Position numbers and translations under genes: made by a program. From Nocardioides pini (GTDB lineage: Bacteria; Actinomycetota; Actinomycetes; Propionibacteriales; Nocardioidaceae): a stretch of 64,000 bases of DNA. Shown here one piece after another: positions 42,688 through 51,229 of the stretch. The stretch's first letter is position 1. Every line of letters begins with the position of its first letter. A model generated the notes under the pieces. It searched no databases. It was not told the DNA's origin and was given only the letters and a program-made list of their open reading frames with translations. The stretch spans positions 992,001 through 1,056,000 of the forward strand of contig NZ_JAPPUX010000001.1 of NCBI RefSeq assembly GCF_026712185.1, given 5' to 3'.

Positions 42688-43995
42688 GTGCTCGACCTGA
42701 CTCCCCGGCCCGGCGACCTCGACCCGGTCGAGACCGCACCGATCGAGGAGCTGCGCGCGCTGCAGCTCGAGCGGCTCCGGTGGTCGGTGCGCCACGCCTA
42801 CGACAACGTCGCGCACTACCGCCGCGCCTTCGACGAGGCGGGCGTGACGCCCGACGACGTACGGTCGCTGGAGGACCTGGCGAGGCTGCCGTTCACCACC
42901 AAGGCCACCCTGCGCGACAACTACCCGTTCGGGATGTTCGCGGTCCCGCGCGAGGACGTCGTACGCCTGCACGCCTCGAGCGGGACGACGGGCAAGCCGA
43001 CCGTGGTCGGCTACACCCGCGACGACCTCGACATGTGGGCCGACGTGGTGGCGAGGTCGATCCGGGCCGCCGGCGGCCGGCGGGGGATGGTGCTGCACAA
43101 CGCGTACGGCTACGGGCTCTTCACGGGCGGCCTGGGCGCGCACGCGGGTGCCGAGCGCCTCGGCTGCACGGTCGTGCCGGTCTCCGGCGGCATGACCCAG
43201 CGCCAGGTGCAGCTGATCCTCGACTTCGAGCCCGACGTCATCATGGTGACCCCGTCCTACATGCTCTCGATCCTCGACGAGCTCGAGGCGCAGGGCGTCG
43301 ACCCGCGCTCGACGTCGCTCAAGGTCGGCATCTTCGGCGCCGAGCCCTGGACGAACGACATGCGGCGCGAGATGGAGGAGCGCACCGACATGCACGCCGT
43401 CGACATCTACGGCCTGTCCGAGGTGATCGGTCCCGGCGTGGCGAGCGAGTGCGTCGAGACCAAGGACGGCCTCCACGTGTGGGAGGACCACTTCTACCCC
43501 GAGGTGATCGACCCGGTGACGCGTGAGGTGCTGCCCGACGGGGAGGAGGGCGAGCTCGTCCTCACCACCCTCACCAAGCAGGCGATGCCCGTCATCCGCT
43601 ACCGCACGCGCGACCTCACCCGGCTCCTGCCGGGCACCGCCCGCAGCATGCGGCGGATGGAGAAGATCACCGGTCGCACCGACGACATGATCATCCTGCG
43701 CGGGGTGAACCTCTTTCCCACCCAGATCGAGGAGATCGTGCTGGGCATCCCGACCCTGTCGCCGCACTTCCAGTGCCACCTCGATCGCAGCGGCAACCTC
43801 GACACGCTGACGGTCCGCGTCGAGCGCCGCGACGCCACCACCGACGCGGAGGCCGCCGCCGCGCAGGCCGAGCTGGGCAGGCGGATCAAGGCGTCGATCG
43901 GGGTCAGCGTCGGGGTCGACGTCGTCGACGTGGCCTCGATCGAGCGATCGGTCGGCAAGATGCGCCGGATCGTCGACCACCGCGCGGCGCGCTGA
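42688..43995 (+). CDS. paaK: phenylacetate-CoA ligase
   Basis: 435 residues, typical for PaaK (about 437). Motifs: FDEAGVTPDDVRSLEDLARL, LHASSGTTGKPTVVGYT (P-loop), GMTQRQVQLILDFEPDVIMV, FGAEPWTNDMRREME, IYGLSEVIGPGVASEC and GRTDDMIILRGVNLFPTQIE. It activates phenylacetate to phenylacetyl-CoA with ATP, the first step for the PaaABCE epoxidase. I chose GTG 42688 because GGAGGA lies 7 nt upstream; the frame also opens earlier. Confidence 0.94.
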   Translation: MLDLTPRPGDLDPVETAPIEELRALQLERLRWSVRHAYDNVAHYRRAFDEAGVTPDDVRSLEDLARLPFTTKATLRDNYPFGMFAVPREDVVRLHASSGTTGKPTVVGYTRDDLDMWADVVARSIRAAGGRRGMVLHNAYGYGLFTGGLGAHAGAERLGCTVVPVSGGMTQRQVQLILDFEPDVIMVTPSYMLSILDELEAQGVDPRSTSLKVGIFGAEPWTNDMRREMEERTDMHAVDIYGLSEVIGPGVASECVETKDGLHVWEDHFYPEVIDPVTREVLPDGEEGELVLTTLTKQAMPVIRYRTRDLTRLLPGTARSMRRMEKITGRTDDMIILRGVNLFPTQIEEIVLGIPTLSPHFQCHLDRSGNLDTLTVRVERRDATTDAEAAAAQAELGRRIKASIGVSVGVDVVDVASIERSVGKMRRIVDHRAAR

Positions 43996-44202
43996 TCGGG
44001 GATATTTACCGGCTTCGGTGCGGCGAGCGCTACAGTGGAGGAAGCGTTCCAGACGCCGTGCCGCTGTGATCACCCCAGATCCGCCGGACACCGCGCACCT
44101 GGCGCCCGCTCCACACCTCCACGCCGTGGCGTGCAGGCAGAGCCGCACGGGCTCGCCTGCTCCACGACGCGTATCCAGTCAGGCCCAGTCCGGGAGGACC
44201 CC

Positions 44203-46317
44203 TTGGCCCAGCGCCAGCGTCAACGCGGCAGTCGCCGCACCCCTGCGCACGCCCGCCACAAGGACAACGAGGGCATCGTCCCCGTCCTGGCGCGTGCCGT
44301 GCGCGAGCTCGAGTCGGCCGTGCAGCGGGGCCCGCTCGCCCCCGGCCAGCGTGTCCGCTTCCAGGTGGTGGCGCTGCTGGTGCGCGAGCACCGCACCGAC
44401 GTACGCGCCTCGGCCGAGCTCACCGACGCCCAGAAGGCCGACGAGCTCAAGCGCCTCGACGGCATCGCGACGATCCTCGCCAAGACCGCGACCCGCGACC
44501 CCTCCCTCTTCGGCCTGCTCTCGGAGGAGGCCGTCGTCACCGACTCCGCTCGCGACCTGCGCCTCGAGATGCTGCGCAAGGCCGGCGTCGAGGTCGCGAC
44601 GGAGGAGCCGAAGCCCGACGACGAGGCCGGACCGGGCCTCGGCGAGCGCCGCGTCGTGCCGCAGTCCGTGCTCCAGCACCAGCTGGCCAACCCGTTCCTC
44701 GTGCCCGACTTCGGCATCGGCCGCGAGCGCCGCAGCGTCCACGGCCGGCTGTCGTCGTGGGAGCTGCTCGGCCCGCTGTTCCGCTCCTTCGAGCTCGGCG
44801 GCGCCTCCTCGTGCATGGACCTGCCCGAGGCCACCTCGCTCAAGGCCCCCGGCAAGCTCGAGCTGATGCCGCACCAGGCCCGCATGATCGCCGCGGCCGC
44901 GGAGGGTCACCGCACCTTCCTCCTGGCCGACGAGCCCGGCCTCGGCAAGACCGCGCAGGCGCTGCTCGCCGCGCAGGCAGCCGACGCCTACCCGCTGCTG
45001 GTGGTGTGCCCCAACGTCGTGAAGACCAACTGGGCGCGCGAGACCGAGCGCTGGACGCCGCGGCGCCGCGCCACCGTGATCCACGGTGACGGCGACCAGG
45101 TCGACGCCTTCGCCGACGTCATCATCGTCAACTACGAGATCCTCGACCGCCACGTCGGCTGGCTCGGCTCCTTCGGCTTCCGCGGCATGGTGGTCGACGA
45201 GGCCCACTTCATCAAGAACAAGACGTCGCAGCGCTCGCGGCACGTCCTCGAGCTCTCCGAGCGGCTGCGCGCCCGCACCGCCCGCCCGCTCCTGATGGCG
45301 CTGACCGGCACCCCGCTGATCAACGACATCGAGGACTTCCGCGCGATCTGGCAGTTCCTCGGGTGGGTCGACGACACCAAGCCGCTGGCGCGGCTGATGG
45401 AGGCGCTGGAGGAGACCGACCTGACCCCGGCGGACCACGCGTTCTACCCGGCGGCCCGCAAGGCGGTCATCGACATGGGCATCGTGCGCCGTCGCAAGGT
45501 CGACGTCGCCGAGGACATCCCGGCCCGCCGCATCGCCGACATCCCGGTCGAGCTCGACGACGAGGACACCCGCTCGATCCGTGCGGCCGAGGAGGACCTC
45601 GCCCGGCGGCTGGTCCAGCGCTACAAGGCCGCGCTGGAGACCCGCCGCACCGGCTCCGTCGTCGACGGCATCGACCACGAGCTCGTCCGCCGCGTCGCGA
45701 CGTGGGAGCGCGAGGAGATGGACCAGGGCACGGGTGGCGAGAACGTCTTCTCGATGTTCCGCCGCATCGGGCGCGCGAAGGCCGGCCTCTCGGCGGACTA
45801 CGCCGCCCAGCTCGCGCGCAACGTCGGCAAGGTGGTCTTCTTCGCCCGCCACGTCGACGTCATGGACATCGCGGAGGAGACCTTCACCCGCCGCGGCCTG
45901 AAGCACACCTCGATCCGCGGCGACCAGACCCCGCGTGCCCGTGAGCGGGCGATCGAGGCGTTCGTCAACGACCCCGACGTCCAGGTCATCGTCTGCTCGC
46001 TGGCCGCCGCCGGCGTCGGCGTCAACCTCCAGGTGGCGTCCAACGTGGTGCTCTCGGAGCTCTCGTGGACCGACGCCGAGCAGACCCAGGCGATCGACCG
46101 CGTGCACCGCATCGGCCAGAGCGACCCGGTCACCGCGTGGCGCATCATCGCCGCGCAGACCATCGACACCCGCATCGCCGAGCTGATCGACTCGAAGGCC
46201 GGCCTCGCCGCCCGCGCGCTCGACGGCTCCGACGAGGAGGTCGGGTCCTCGGCCAACATCCAGACCGAGGCCCTCGTCGCCCTGCTCACCGATGCGCTGG
46301 AGCGCGAGCTCGGCTGA
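44203..46317 (+). CDS. SNF2-family DEAD/DEAH helicase
   Basis: 704 residues from TTG 44203 (GGGAGG 5 nt upstream; longer frame starts earlier without support). N-terminal about 230 residues are helical and basic. Then a SNF2 core: ADEPGLGKTAQALLAAQAAD (Walker A, about residue 242), VDEAHFIKNKTSQRSRHVLE (DEAH, about 330), LTGTPLINDIEDFRAIWQFL, FFARHVDVMDIAEETFTRRG, and QAIDRVHRIGQSDPVTAWRI (motif VI). SNF2 enzymes move along duplex DNA. No nuclease or methyltransferase partner is adjacent. The 207 nt before it hold no gene. Confidence 0.9.
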   Translation: MAQRQRQRGSRRTPAHARHKDNEGIVPVLARAVRELESAVQRGPLAPGQRVRFQVVALLVREHRTDVRASAELTDAQKADELKRLDGIATILAKTATRDPSLFGLLSEEAVVTDSARDLRLEMLRKAGVEVATEEPKPDDEAGPGLGERRVVPQSVLQHQLANPFLVPDFGIGRERRSVHGRLSSWELLGPLFRSFELGGASSCMDLPEATSLKAPGKLELMPHQARMIAAAAEGHRTFLLADEPGLGKTAQALLAAQAADAYPLLVVCPNVVKTNWARETERWTPRRRATVIHGDGDQVDAFADVIIVNYEILDRHVGWLGSFGFRGMVVDEAHFIKNKTSQRSRHVLELSERLRARTARPLLMALTGTPLINDIEDFRAIWQFLGWVDDTKPLARLMEALEETDLTPADHAFYPAARKAVIDMGIVRRRKVDVAEDIPARRIADIPVELDDEDTRSIRAAEEDLARRLVQRYKAALETRRTGSVVDGIDHELVRRVATWEREEMDQGTGGENVFSMFRRIGRAKAGLSADYAAQLARNVGKVVFFARHVDVMDIAEETFTRRGLKHTSIRGDQTPRARERAIEAFVNDPDVQVIVCSLAAAGVGVNLQVASNVVLSELSWTDAEQTQAIDRVHRIGQSDPVTAWRIIAAQTIDTRIAELIDSKAGLAARALDGSDEEVGSSANIQTEALVALLTDALERELG

Positions 46318-46368
46318 CGGGTCGCTCGGCCCTTGTCCGGGCCGGTCTGCTCCGGTAGGCCTAGAGGC

Positions 46369-46839
46369 ATGACAGAGGACCGCGAGACCTACCTCGACAT
46401 GTCGATCGACGACGAGGACCAGCTCCAGCCCGGCGACACGCTGGACGACGGCGACCTCGACGACGTGCTCGACCGCGGCTACTCCCCGCCCGACCGCGCA
46501 CCGAAGGGGTACGACGACTACCCGACCGAGGCGGAGATGCGCCAGGGCGAGTCGCTCGACGAGCGGCTGGCCGAGGAGGAGCCCGACGTCGACCCCTACG
46601 CCGAGGACGACCGGGACGACGACCACGAGGACGAGAACGCCCTCGACGAGCAGCTCGGCCTCGACGAGGCGGACGAGCGGACCGGCCGCCTGGTCGCGCC
46701 CGACTCCGGGCTGGGGGCGGACGTCGACAAGCAGGAGCTCGCCCACGACGTCGGCATCGACGGTGCCGGTGCCTCCGCGGAGGAGGCGGCCATGCACATC
46801 ACCCGTGAGCCCGAGCCGCCGGAGGACGACGACTACTGA
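46369..46839 (+). CDS. DUF5709 domain-containing acidic protein
   Basis: 156 residues, strongly acidic. Contains QLQPGDTLDDGDLDDVLDRG and YSPPDRAPKGYDDYPTEAEM, the core of DUF5709, and EEAAMHITREPEPPE. Disordered, no hydrophobic core. TAGGCC lies 7 nt before the ATG. Its stop overlaps the likely CTG start of the next gene. Function unknown; common in Nocardioides-type genomes. Confidence 0.8.
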   Translation: MTEDRETYLDMSIDDEDQLQPGDTLDDGDLDDVLDRGYSPPDRAPKGYDDYPTEAEMRQGESLDERLAEEEPDVDPYAEDDRDDDHEDENALDEQLGLDEADERTGRLVAPDSGLGADVDKQELAHDVGIDGAGASAEEAAMHITREPEPPEDDDY

Positions 46840-47297
46840 GCAGCGACACCGTCTCCTTCCGGTTGTGGCCGCCGGTCGCGATCGGCGTACCCCTCCTGGC
46901 CGGGCTCCTGGCGACGGCGACGTGGGGTGACCCCGTCGACCCGGGCGGCTGGCGGGTGCCGGTGGGCTGGGCCCTGCTGGTCGCCTTCGCCGTCTGGAAC
47001 GGCTGGTCGCTGTGGCTCTTCGCCCCCCACGAGACGGGGCTGCTGCCGGGCGGGGCCACGATGTCGCTGATCGAGGAGGGGCCCTACCGCCTGTCCCGCA
47101 ACCCGCTCTACGTCGGCCTGCTGGCCCTGCACCTCTCCATCGCCCTGCTCGTGCCGAGCTTCTGGGCCGTCGTGGCGCTGCCGGTGTCGTGGTTCCTCGT
47201 CTGGTGGGGCGCGGTGCGGCCGGAGGAGCGGTTCCTCCACGAGCGGTTCGGCGAGGAGTACGACGCCTACACGCGCCGGGTACGTCGCTGGCTGTGA
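46836..47297 (+). CDS. isoprenylcysteine carboxylmethyltransferase-like membrane protein
   Basis: Four hydrophobic helices (AIGVPLLAGLLATATW, VGWALLVAFAVWNGWSLWLF, LYVGLLALHLSIALL, FWAVVALPVSWFLVWWG) and the PEMT/ICMT motif EEGPYRLSRNPLYVG, then RPEERFLHERFGEEYDAY. This is a bacterial ICMT-like methyltransferase family; substrate unknown. No ATG fits: CTG 46836 makes a CTGA overlap with the DUF5709 stop and has GGAGG 10 nt upstream, while TTG 46863 has no ribosome site. The likely product starts SSDTVSFRLWPP. Confidence 0.75.
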   Translation: MSSDTVSFRLWPPVAIGVPLLAGLLATATWGDPVDPGGWRVPVGWALLVAFAVWNGWSLWLFAPHETGLLPGGATMSLIEEGPYRLSRNPLYVGLLALHLSIALLVPSFWAVVALPVSWFLVWWGAVRPEERFLHERFGEEYDAYTRRVRRWL

Positions 47298-47307
47298 CGA
47301 CCGGACC

Positions 47308-48252
47308 TCACGTGGCGAGGCCGGGGAAGCTCCACGCCCCCGAGAGGACCTCGGGCCGCGGGCGGTACAGCCGGACCAGGTAGTTCCAGCCGTCGGTGAC
47401 CGGCAGCGAGTTGCGAGCGGGGTCGCCGTCGCCACCGAAGCGGACCGTCACGCTGCCGTCGTGGTTGCGGGCCGCGGTGATGCTGTTGACGCTGTAGGCG
47501 TCGCGCTCGTTGGGCTCGAAGTAGCCGTCCGCGTTGTAGACCGAGATCGACCAGAACCCGTCGACCGGCACGTCGGCACCGACGGTGAGCTCGTAGTCGC
47601 CCGCCGGCAGGCCGGGCGTCACCCCGACGTAGGTGGCTTCGGCGTCGGGCAGGCCGCCCCAGCCCGCGGCCGATCCGATCAGGTGGTGCACCGGGTCGAC
47701 CTCGTCGGCCCGCCCGAAGCTCGACTCGAAGGACGTCATGTCGGCGGCCAGGCCCAGCAGGGCCTGACGGGTCCGATCCAGGCTCGCCGCGTCGTGTTCC
47801 GCCGGCGCGAAGGTGCGCTCGGACGCCACGTCGAGGAGGAGCCGGTCCTGCAGGGCGGCCACGGCCGCCACGTCGTCCGGGTCCCGCGGGTCCACGAGCG
47901 TCCGGGCCGCGAGCACCACGTAGGCACTGCCCAGCTCGTCGGCCGTGAGCTCGTGCGTCCCGGGATCGTGGATGACCCGGTTGATGTAGTGGTCCTCGTT
48001 GACCGCCATCACCGACAGGTAGCGCTCGCCGGCGTCCGGCACGGTGAGCACCGCCCCGTCGGCGACGTCGACCACCGCGAAGCTGTAGAGCGTGTCGCGG
48101 TTCATCCGGATCACCGTCTGCCGGTCGACCGGTGCGGGCACCCGGTTGTGCGCGAACCTGTTGACGCCGCCGGCGTCGCGCTGCAGGTCGGCCATCATGC
48201 GGTGGGTCTCGGCCCGGGCGAAGTTGTCGACGTTCACCTTGATCGCTGTCAC
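47308..48252 (-). CDS. DUF1254/DUF1214 domain-containing protein
   Basis: 314 residues from GTG 48252 (GAGG 8 nt upstream). DUF1254 segment at about 10-120 (NFARAETHRMMADLQRDAGG, RQTVIRMNRDTLYSFAVVDV) and DUF1214 segment at about 225-310 (GFWSISVYNADGYFEPNERD, AYSVNSIT). This pair is widely distributed and of unknown function. No signal peptide with this start. Convergent with the ICMT-like gene, 10 nt apart. Confidence 0.8.
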   Translation of the reverse strand: MTAIKVNVDNFARAETHRMMADLQRDAGGVNRFAHNRVPAPVDRQTVIRMNRDTLYSFAVVDVADGAVLTVPDAGERYLSVMAVNEDHYINRVIHDPGTHELTADELGSAYVVLAARTLVDPRDPDDVAAVAALQDRLLLDVASERTFAPAEHDAASLDRTRQALLGLAADMTSFESSFGRADEVDPVHHLIGSAAGWGGLPDAEATYVGVTPGLPAGDYELTVGADVPVDGFWSISVYNADGYFEPNERDAYSVNSITAARNHDGSVTVRFGGDGDPARNSLPVTDGWNYLVRLYRPRPEVLSGAWSFPGLAT

Positions 48253-48319
48253 GCCGCGATCCTCGACGAGCGATCGCGGCACTTGCTCACCCGGATCAGG
48301 TGACCCGCCCGCACCGTGA

Positions 48320-48384
48320 AGGCAGTTCGCGGGCAGCAGCATGTCCGGCACGCTCAGGCCGAGTCTCGCGACAGCGAACTGCCT
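48320..48384. repeat. 11-bp inverted repeat in gene-free region 48253-48546
   Basis: AGGCAGTTCGC (48320-48330) and GCGAACTGCCT (48374-48384) are perfectly complementary with a 43-nt spacer, in an otherwise gene-free stretch of 294 nt upstream of the DUF1254 gene. No -10/-35 or ORF fills the region. It may be a long-stem hairpin, the ends of a tiny mobile element or paired operator half-sites. Confidence 0.4.
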
Positions 48385-48546
48385 CCACCGTGCGCGGACG
48401 TCGACGCGAGGATCGCCATGTGGTGCACGAGCCCGCGGGTTGACGGCATGGACCTCGAGCGGCTGGGCGGAGACGATGAGATTCCGCGGGCGAGCAACCG
48501 GTCGCGCTGCTGCGCGGCGAACGCCACGACCTACGCACGAGGTCCG

Positions 48547-49356
48547 CTAGTCAGCTCTCCGGGCGCGGGCACGCACGGCAGCGCGTCCGGTAATCCACTG
48601 GGCGACGAGGATCGCGATGCCCCATCCCGCAACGCCTCGGCCGGCGAGGAGGCCGAGGCTCCCCACGTGCTCGGGGTGTGTCGCAGAGACGACGCCGAAC
48701 CAGATCGCGCACGCCGCGGGCGGCACGATCGCGAACCACCAGCCTGCGGCCCCGTTGGCCAGCGCCAGGACGGCGACCGCAGCGGCGACGGCAACCCCCA
48801 GGGCGAACGCGGCCTGCATGGGCAGGTGCATCAGCCCCCACGTGTTGTCGTCCGGTTCTCCGCTGCGCGCCTGTTCCAGCACCTGGGCGGCGTGCACCAC
48901 GGCTCCGACCGCAGCCACCGTGGACAGGATCGTCACCGGCCAGTACACCGGTTGCGTGACGAGCGGACGGAACGACCAGCGCGGCCCCGGACGCCACATC
49001 CGCGGGAAGGCTGCGCACGCCGTCACCAGCAGCGCCACGACGACCTGGCCCCACGCCTGAGCGGCCACCCCGCTGACCAGCACGGCTGCTGCGATGCCGA
49101 CGACCTGGGGGCCGACCCACGGGACCGGCCTGACTGCCCAGGCGACCAGGGGCGCGGGGACCAGGACCGTGTACAGGAGTCCCCAGCTCGCCTCCAGGAC
49201 GATGAACCGGGCGAACTCCGGGTAGGCGGATGGGACGACGGACACCGAGAGGTCGATGAGCCCGAAGAACAGGACGGCCCATCCCGCGGCGAGCGCGCCG
49301 GCGCCAAGCCGAGCACCGATCGCCCGGTCGCCGGCGAGACCAGCCGTGCTTTCCAC
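48547..49356 (-). CDS. membrane protein, 269 aa, about 7-8 helices
   Basis: Polytopic hydrophobic protein (AGWAVLFFGLIDLSVSVVPS, VLEASWGLLYTVLVPAPLVA, WVGPQVVGIAAAVLVSGVAA, FALGVAVAAAVAVLALANG). A short GEPDDNTWGLMHLPMQ loop lies before the sixth helix. GTG 49356 with GAGACT 6 nt upstream. No transporter motif recognised; unknown function. Confidence 0.65.
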   Translation of the reverse strand: MESTAGLAGDRAIGARLGAGALAAGWAVLFFGLIDLSVSVVPSAYPEFARFIVLEASWGLLYTVLVPAPLVAWAVRPVPWVGPQVVGIAAAVLVSGVAAQAWGQVVVALLVTACAAFPRMWRPGPRWSFRPLVTQPVYWPVTILSTVAAVGAVVHAAQVLEQARSGEPDDNTWGLMHLPMQAAFALGVAVAAAVAVLALANGAAGWWFAIVPPAACAIWFGVVSATHPEHVGSLGLLAGRGVAGWGIAILVAQWITGRAAVRARARRAD

Positions 49357-49414
49357 CGCGTCAGTCTCCCACCGTGAGGAGCTCGTGGGCGGCGATCGAC
49401 CGCCGGCGTCCGGG

Positions 49415-50452
49415 TCAGCGGGAGGGATCGATCAGCGTGATCCCGGCGGCGGTCGCGCTGTCGAACGAGGGGAGGAGCGTCGCGGCCTCGTCGAGCCCGA
49501 CGGTGCGTCGTACGAGCCGGTCGGGCCGGAGCCGGCCACCCTCGACGAGGGCGAGCATGTCGGGGTAGTCCACCGCGGCCATGCCGTGGCTGCCCAGCAC
49601 GTCGAGCTCCCACCCGATCACCCGGTCCATCGGGACTCGCGGGTGACCGCTGACCGGCGGCAGGAGTCCCGCCTGCACGTGGCGTCCGCGCCGCCGGAGG
49701 CTGAGCACCGCGTCCGCGCAGGTCTGCTCGCTGCCCACAGCGTCCACCGCGACGTGGCTGCCGCCACCCGTGAGGTCGGCGACCGCGGCCGGGACGTCCG
49801 AGCCGTCGGCCAGCACGCCGTGGTCCGCACCGAGGTCGGCGGCGAGGGCGAGGGCATCCGGGTTGCGGTCGATCGCGACCACGCGGCACCCCAGGGCGTG
49901 GGCGATCATCACCGTGCTGAGCCCGACGCCACCGGCGCCGACGACGGCCACCCACTCGCCCTCGACGACGCGGGCGCGTCCGACGAGCGCGCGGTACGCC
50001 GTCGCGAACCGGCACCCGAGACCGGCGGCGGTCGCGAAGTCGAGCGTCGCGGGGAGGGCGATCAGGTTGGCGTCCGCCGAGTGCAGCGCGACGAGCTCGC
50101 CGAACGATCCCCAGTGGGTGAAGCCCGGCTGCTGCTGGTCGGGGCACACCTGGGCGTTCCCCGACCGGCACCACTCGCAGCGACCGCAGCCGCACACGAA
50201 CGGGACCGTCACCCGGTCCCCGACCCTCCACCGGGCGACCCCGGCACCGACCGCCACCACGACGCCGGCCAGCTCGTGGCCCGGCACGTGCGGGAACGCG
50301 ATCTCGTCGTGTCCCGCCCAGGCGTGCCAGTCGCTCCGGCACAGCCCGGTGGCCATGACGCGGACGACCACACCGTCGTCCGGGCACGCGGGATCGGCGA
50401 CCTCGCGAACCGTCGGACGTCCCCGGACCTCGTCGACGACCATGGCGCGCAC
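49415..50452 (-). CDS. zinc-dependent alcohol dehydrogenase
   Basis: 345 residues. Medium-chain dehydrogenase/reductase: ATGLCRSDWHAWAGHDE (catalytic Zn Cys37), FPHVPGHELAGVV (His and Glu ligands), CGCGRCEWCRSGNAQVC (structural Zn cysteines) and VAVVGAGGVGLSTVMIAHAL (NAD(P) fold). The substrate is probably a secondary alcohol. CAGGAT lies 6 nt before GTG 50452. It is alone in its orientation block before DUF6325. Confidence 0.9.
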   Translation of the reverse strand: MRAMVVDEVRGRPTVREVADPACPDDGVVVRVMATGLCRSDWHAWAGHDEIAFPHVPGHELAGVVVAVGAGVARWRVGDRVTVPFVCGCGRCEWCRSGNAQVCPDQQQPGFTHWGSFGELVALHSADANLIALPATLDFATAAGLGCRFATAYRALVGRARVVEGEWVAVVGAGGVGLSTVMIAHALGCRVVAIDRNPDALALAADLGADHGVLADGSDVPAAVADLTGGGSHVAVDAVGSEQTCADAVLSLRRRGRHVQAGLLPPVSGHPRVPMDRVIGWELDVLGSHGMAAVDYPDMLALVEGGRLRPDRLVRRTVGLDEAATLLPSFDSATAAGITLIDPSR

Positions 50453-50464
50453 CCGGCCATCCTG

Positions 50465-50887
50465 TCACCCGGGCCGGTCGTCCTCCGGGAGCCAGTGCTC
50501 GGCGAGCGGGCGGCCGCCGGCGCGCCCGATCGCCGCGAGGAGGGGCTCGGCCCACAGGTGCTCGAGGAGCGCGACGGCGGCGACACCGCCCGGCGGGACC
50601 GCGTCCGCCAGCGACCAGGTCCCGTCGGGGGACACGTCGTCGGAGGACGGCTGGTCGGCACCGCGACCGCCGCCCAGCACCTCGGCAGCGACCCGACCCA
50701 GGTCCGGGTCACTGCCGGGCGGTGGCTCGAGGACCTCGAAGGCGCCGTCGTCACGACGCTCGACCAGCACGACGTCGACCAGCCTCACGACACCGCGCTC
50801 GCGGAGCGCCGTGAGCTCGGCCAGCACCTCGCCCGAGAACGCGGGCTCGTCGAACCCGACCACCAGGACCTGGACCGGCCCGGTCAC
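50465..50887 (-). CDS. DUF6325-type protein
   Basis: 140 residues. VQVLVVGFDEPAFSGEVLAE, GVVRLVDVVLVERRDDGAFE and GVAAVALLEHLWAEPLLAAI match the DUF6325/DUF1269-like group found next to SHOCT genes in actinobacteria. It shares 4 nt with the SHOCT gene and ends 13 nt before the alcohol dehydrogenase start. Function unknown; probably membrane or stress associated. Confidence 0.7.
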   Translation of the reverse strand: MTGPVQVLVVGFDEPAFSGEVLAELTALRERGVVRLVDVVLVERRDDGAFEVLEPPPGSDPDLGRVAAEVLGGGRGADQPSSDDVSPDGTWSLADAVPPGGVAAVALLEHLWAEPLLAAIGRAGGRPLAEHWLPEDDRPG

Positions 50888-51189
50888 CGCGCGACCCGTT
50901 CGAGCAGCTCGTCGAACTCCTTCTGCGTGAGCACGCCGGTGTCGAGCAGGTGCTGCAGGGCCGCCACCGGGTCCCGCACGGGCCGCGCGCCGGCCTCGGC
51001 CGGGTGCTGGGTCGCCGGCGCCGAGGGTGGCTGCGGGACCGGAGGCGCGGGCGACGGGCGCGGCGGGTGCGTCGCGGCGTACGCCTGCGCCGGGGTGAAG
51101 CGGCCGCCGTAGTAGGGCACGCTGCCGGTCATCCCGGTCATCCGGATCTGTCGCGGCACCAGTACGACCACGGCTCGATGATGCCGCAC
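50884..51189 (-). CDS. SHOCT domain protein
   Basis: 101 residues. Basic N-terminus, Pro/Ala-rich linker (AATHPPRPSPAPPVPQPPSA) and the SHOCT motif DPVAALQHLLDTGVLTQKEF then DELLERV at the C-terminus. SHOCT is a small helical oligomerisation/tail motif. GTG 51189 or the internal ATG at about residue 17 could start it. It overlaps DUF6325 by 4 nt, so they are made together. Confidence 0.7.
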   Translation of the reverse strand: MRHHRAVVVLVPRQIRMTGMTGSVPYYGGRFTPAQAYAATHPPRPSPAPPVPQPPSAPATQHPAEAGARPVRDPVAALQHLLDTGVLTQKEFDELLERVAR

Positions 51190-51229
51190 CGGACGACCGT
51201 CGCGCTACGGCGGACCGCGACCCCGGCAG

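Noticed and set aside
44203..46317. SNF2 helicase as part of an anti-phage defence system
   Set aside because: No nuclease, methyltransferase or other partner gene is adjacent; neighbours are DUF5709 and a membrane methyltransferase-like gene.
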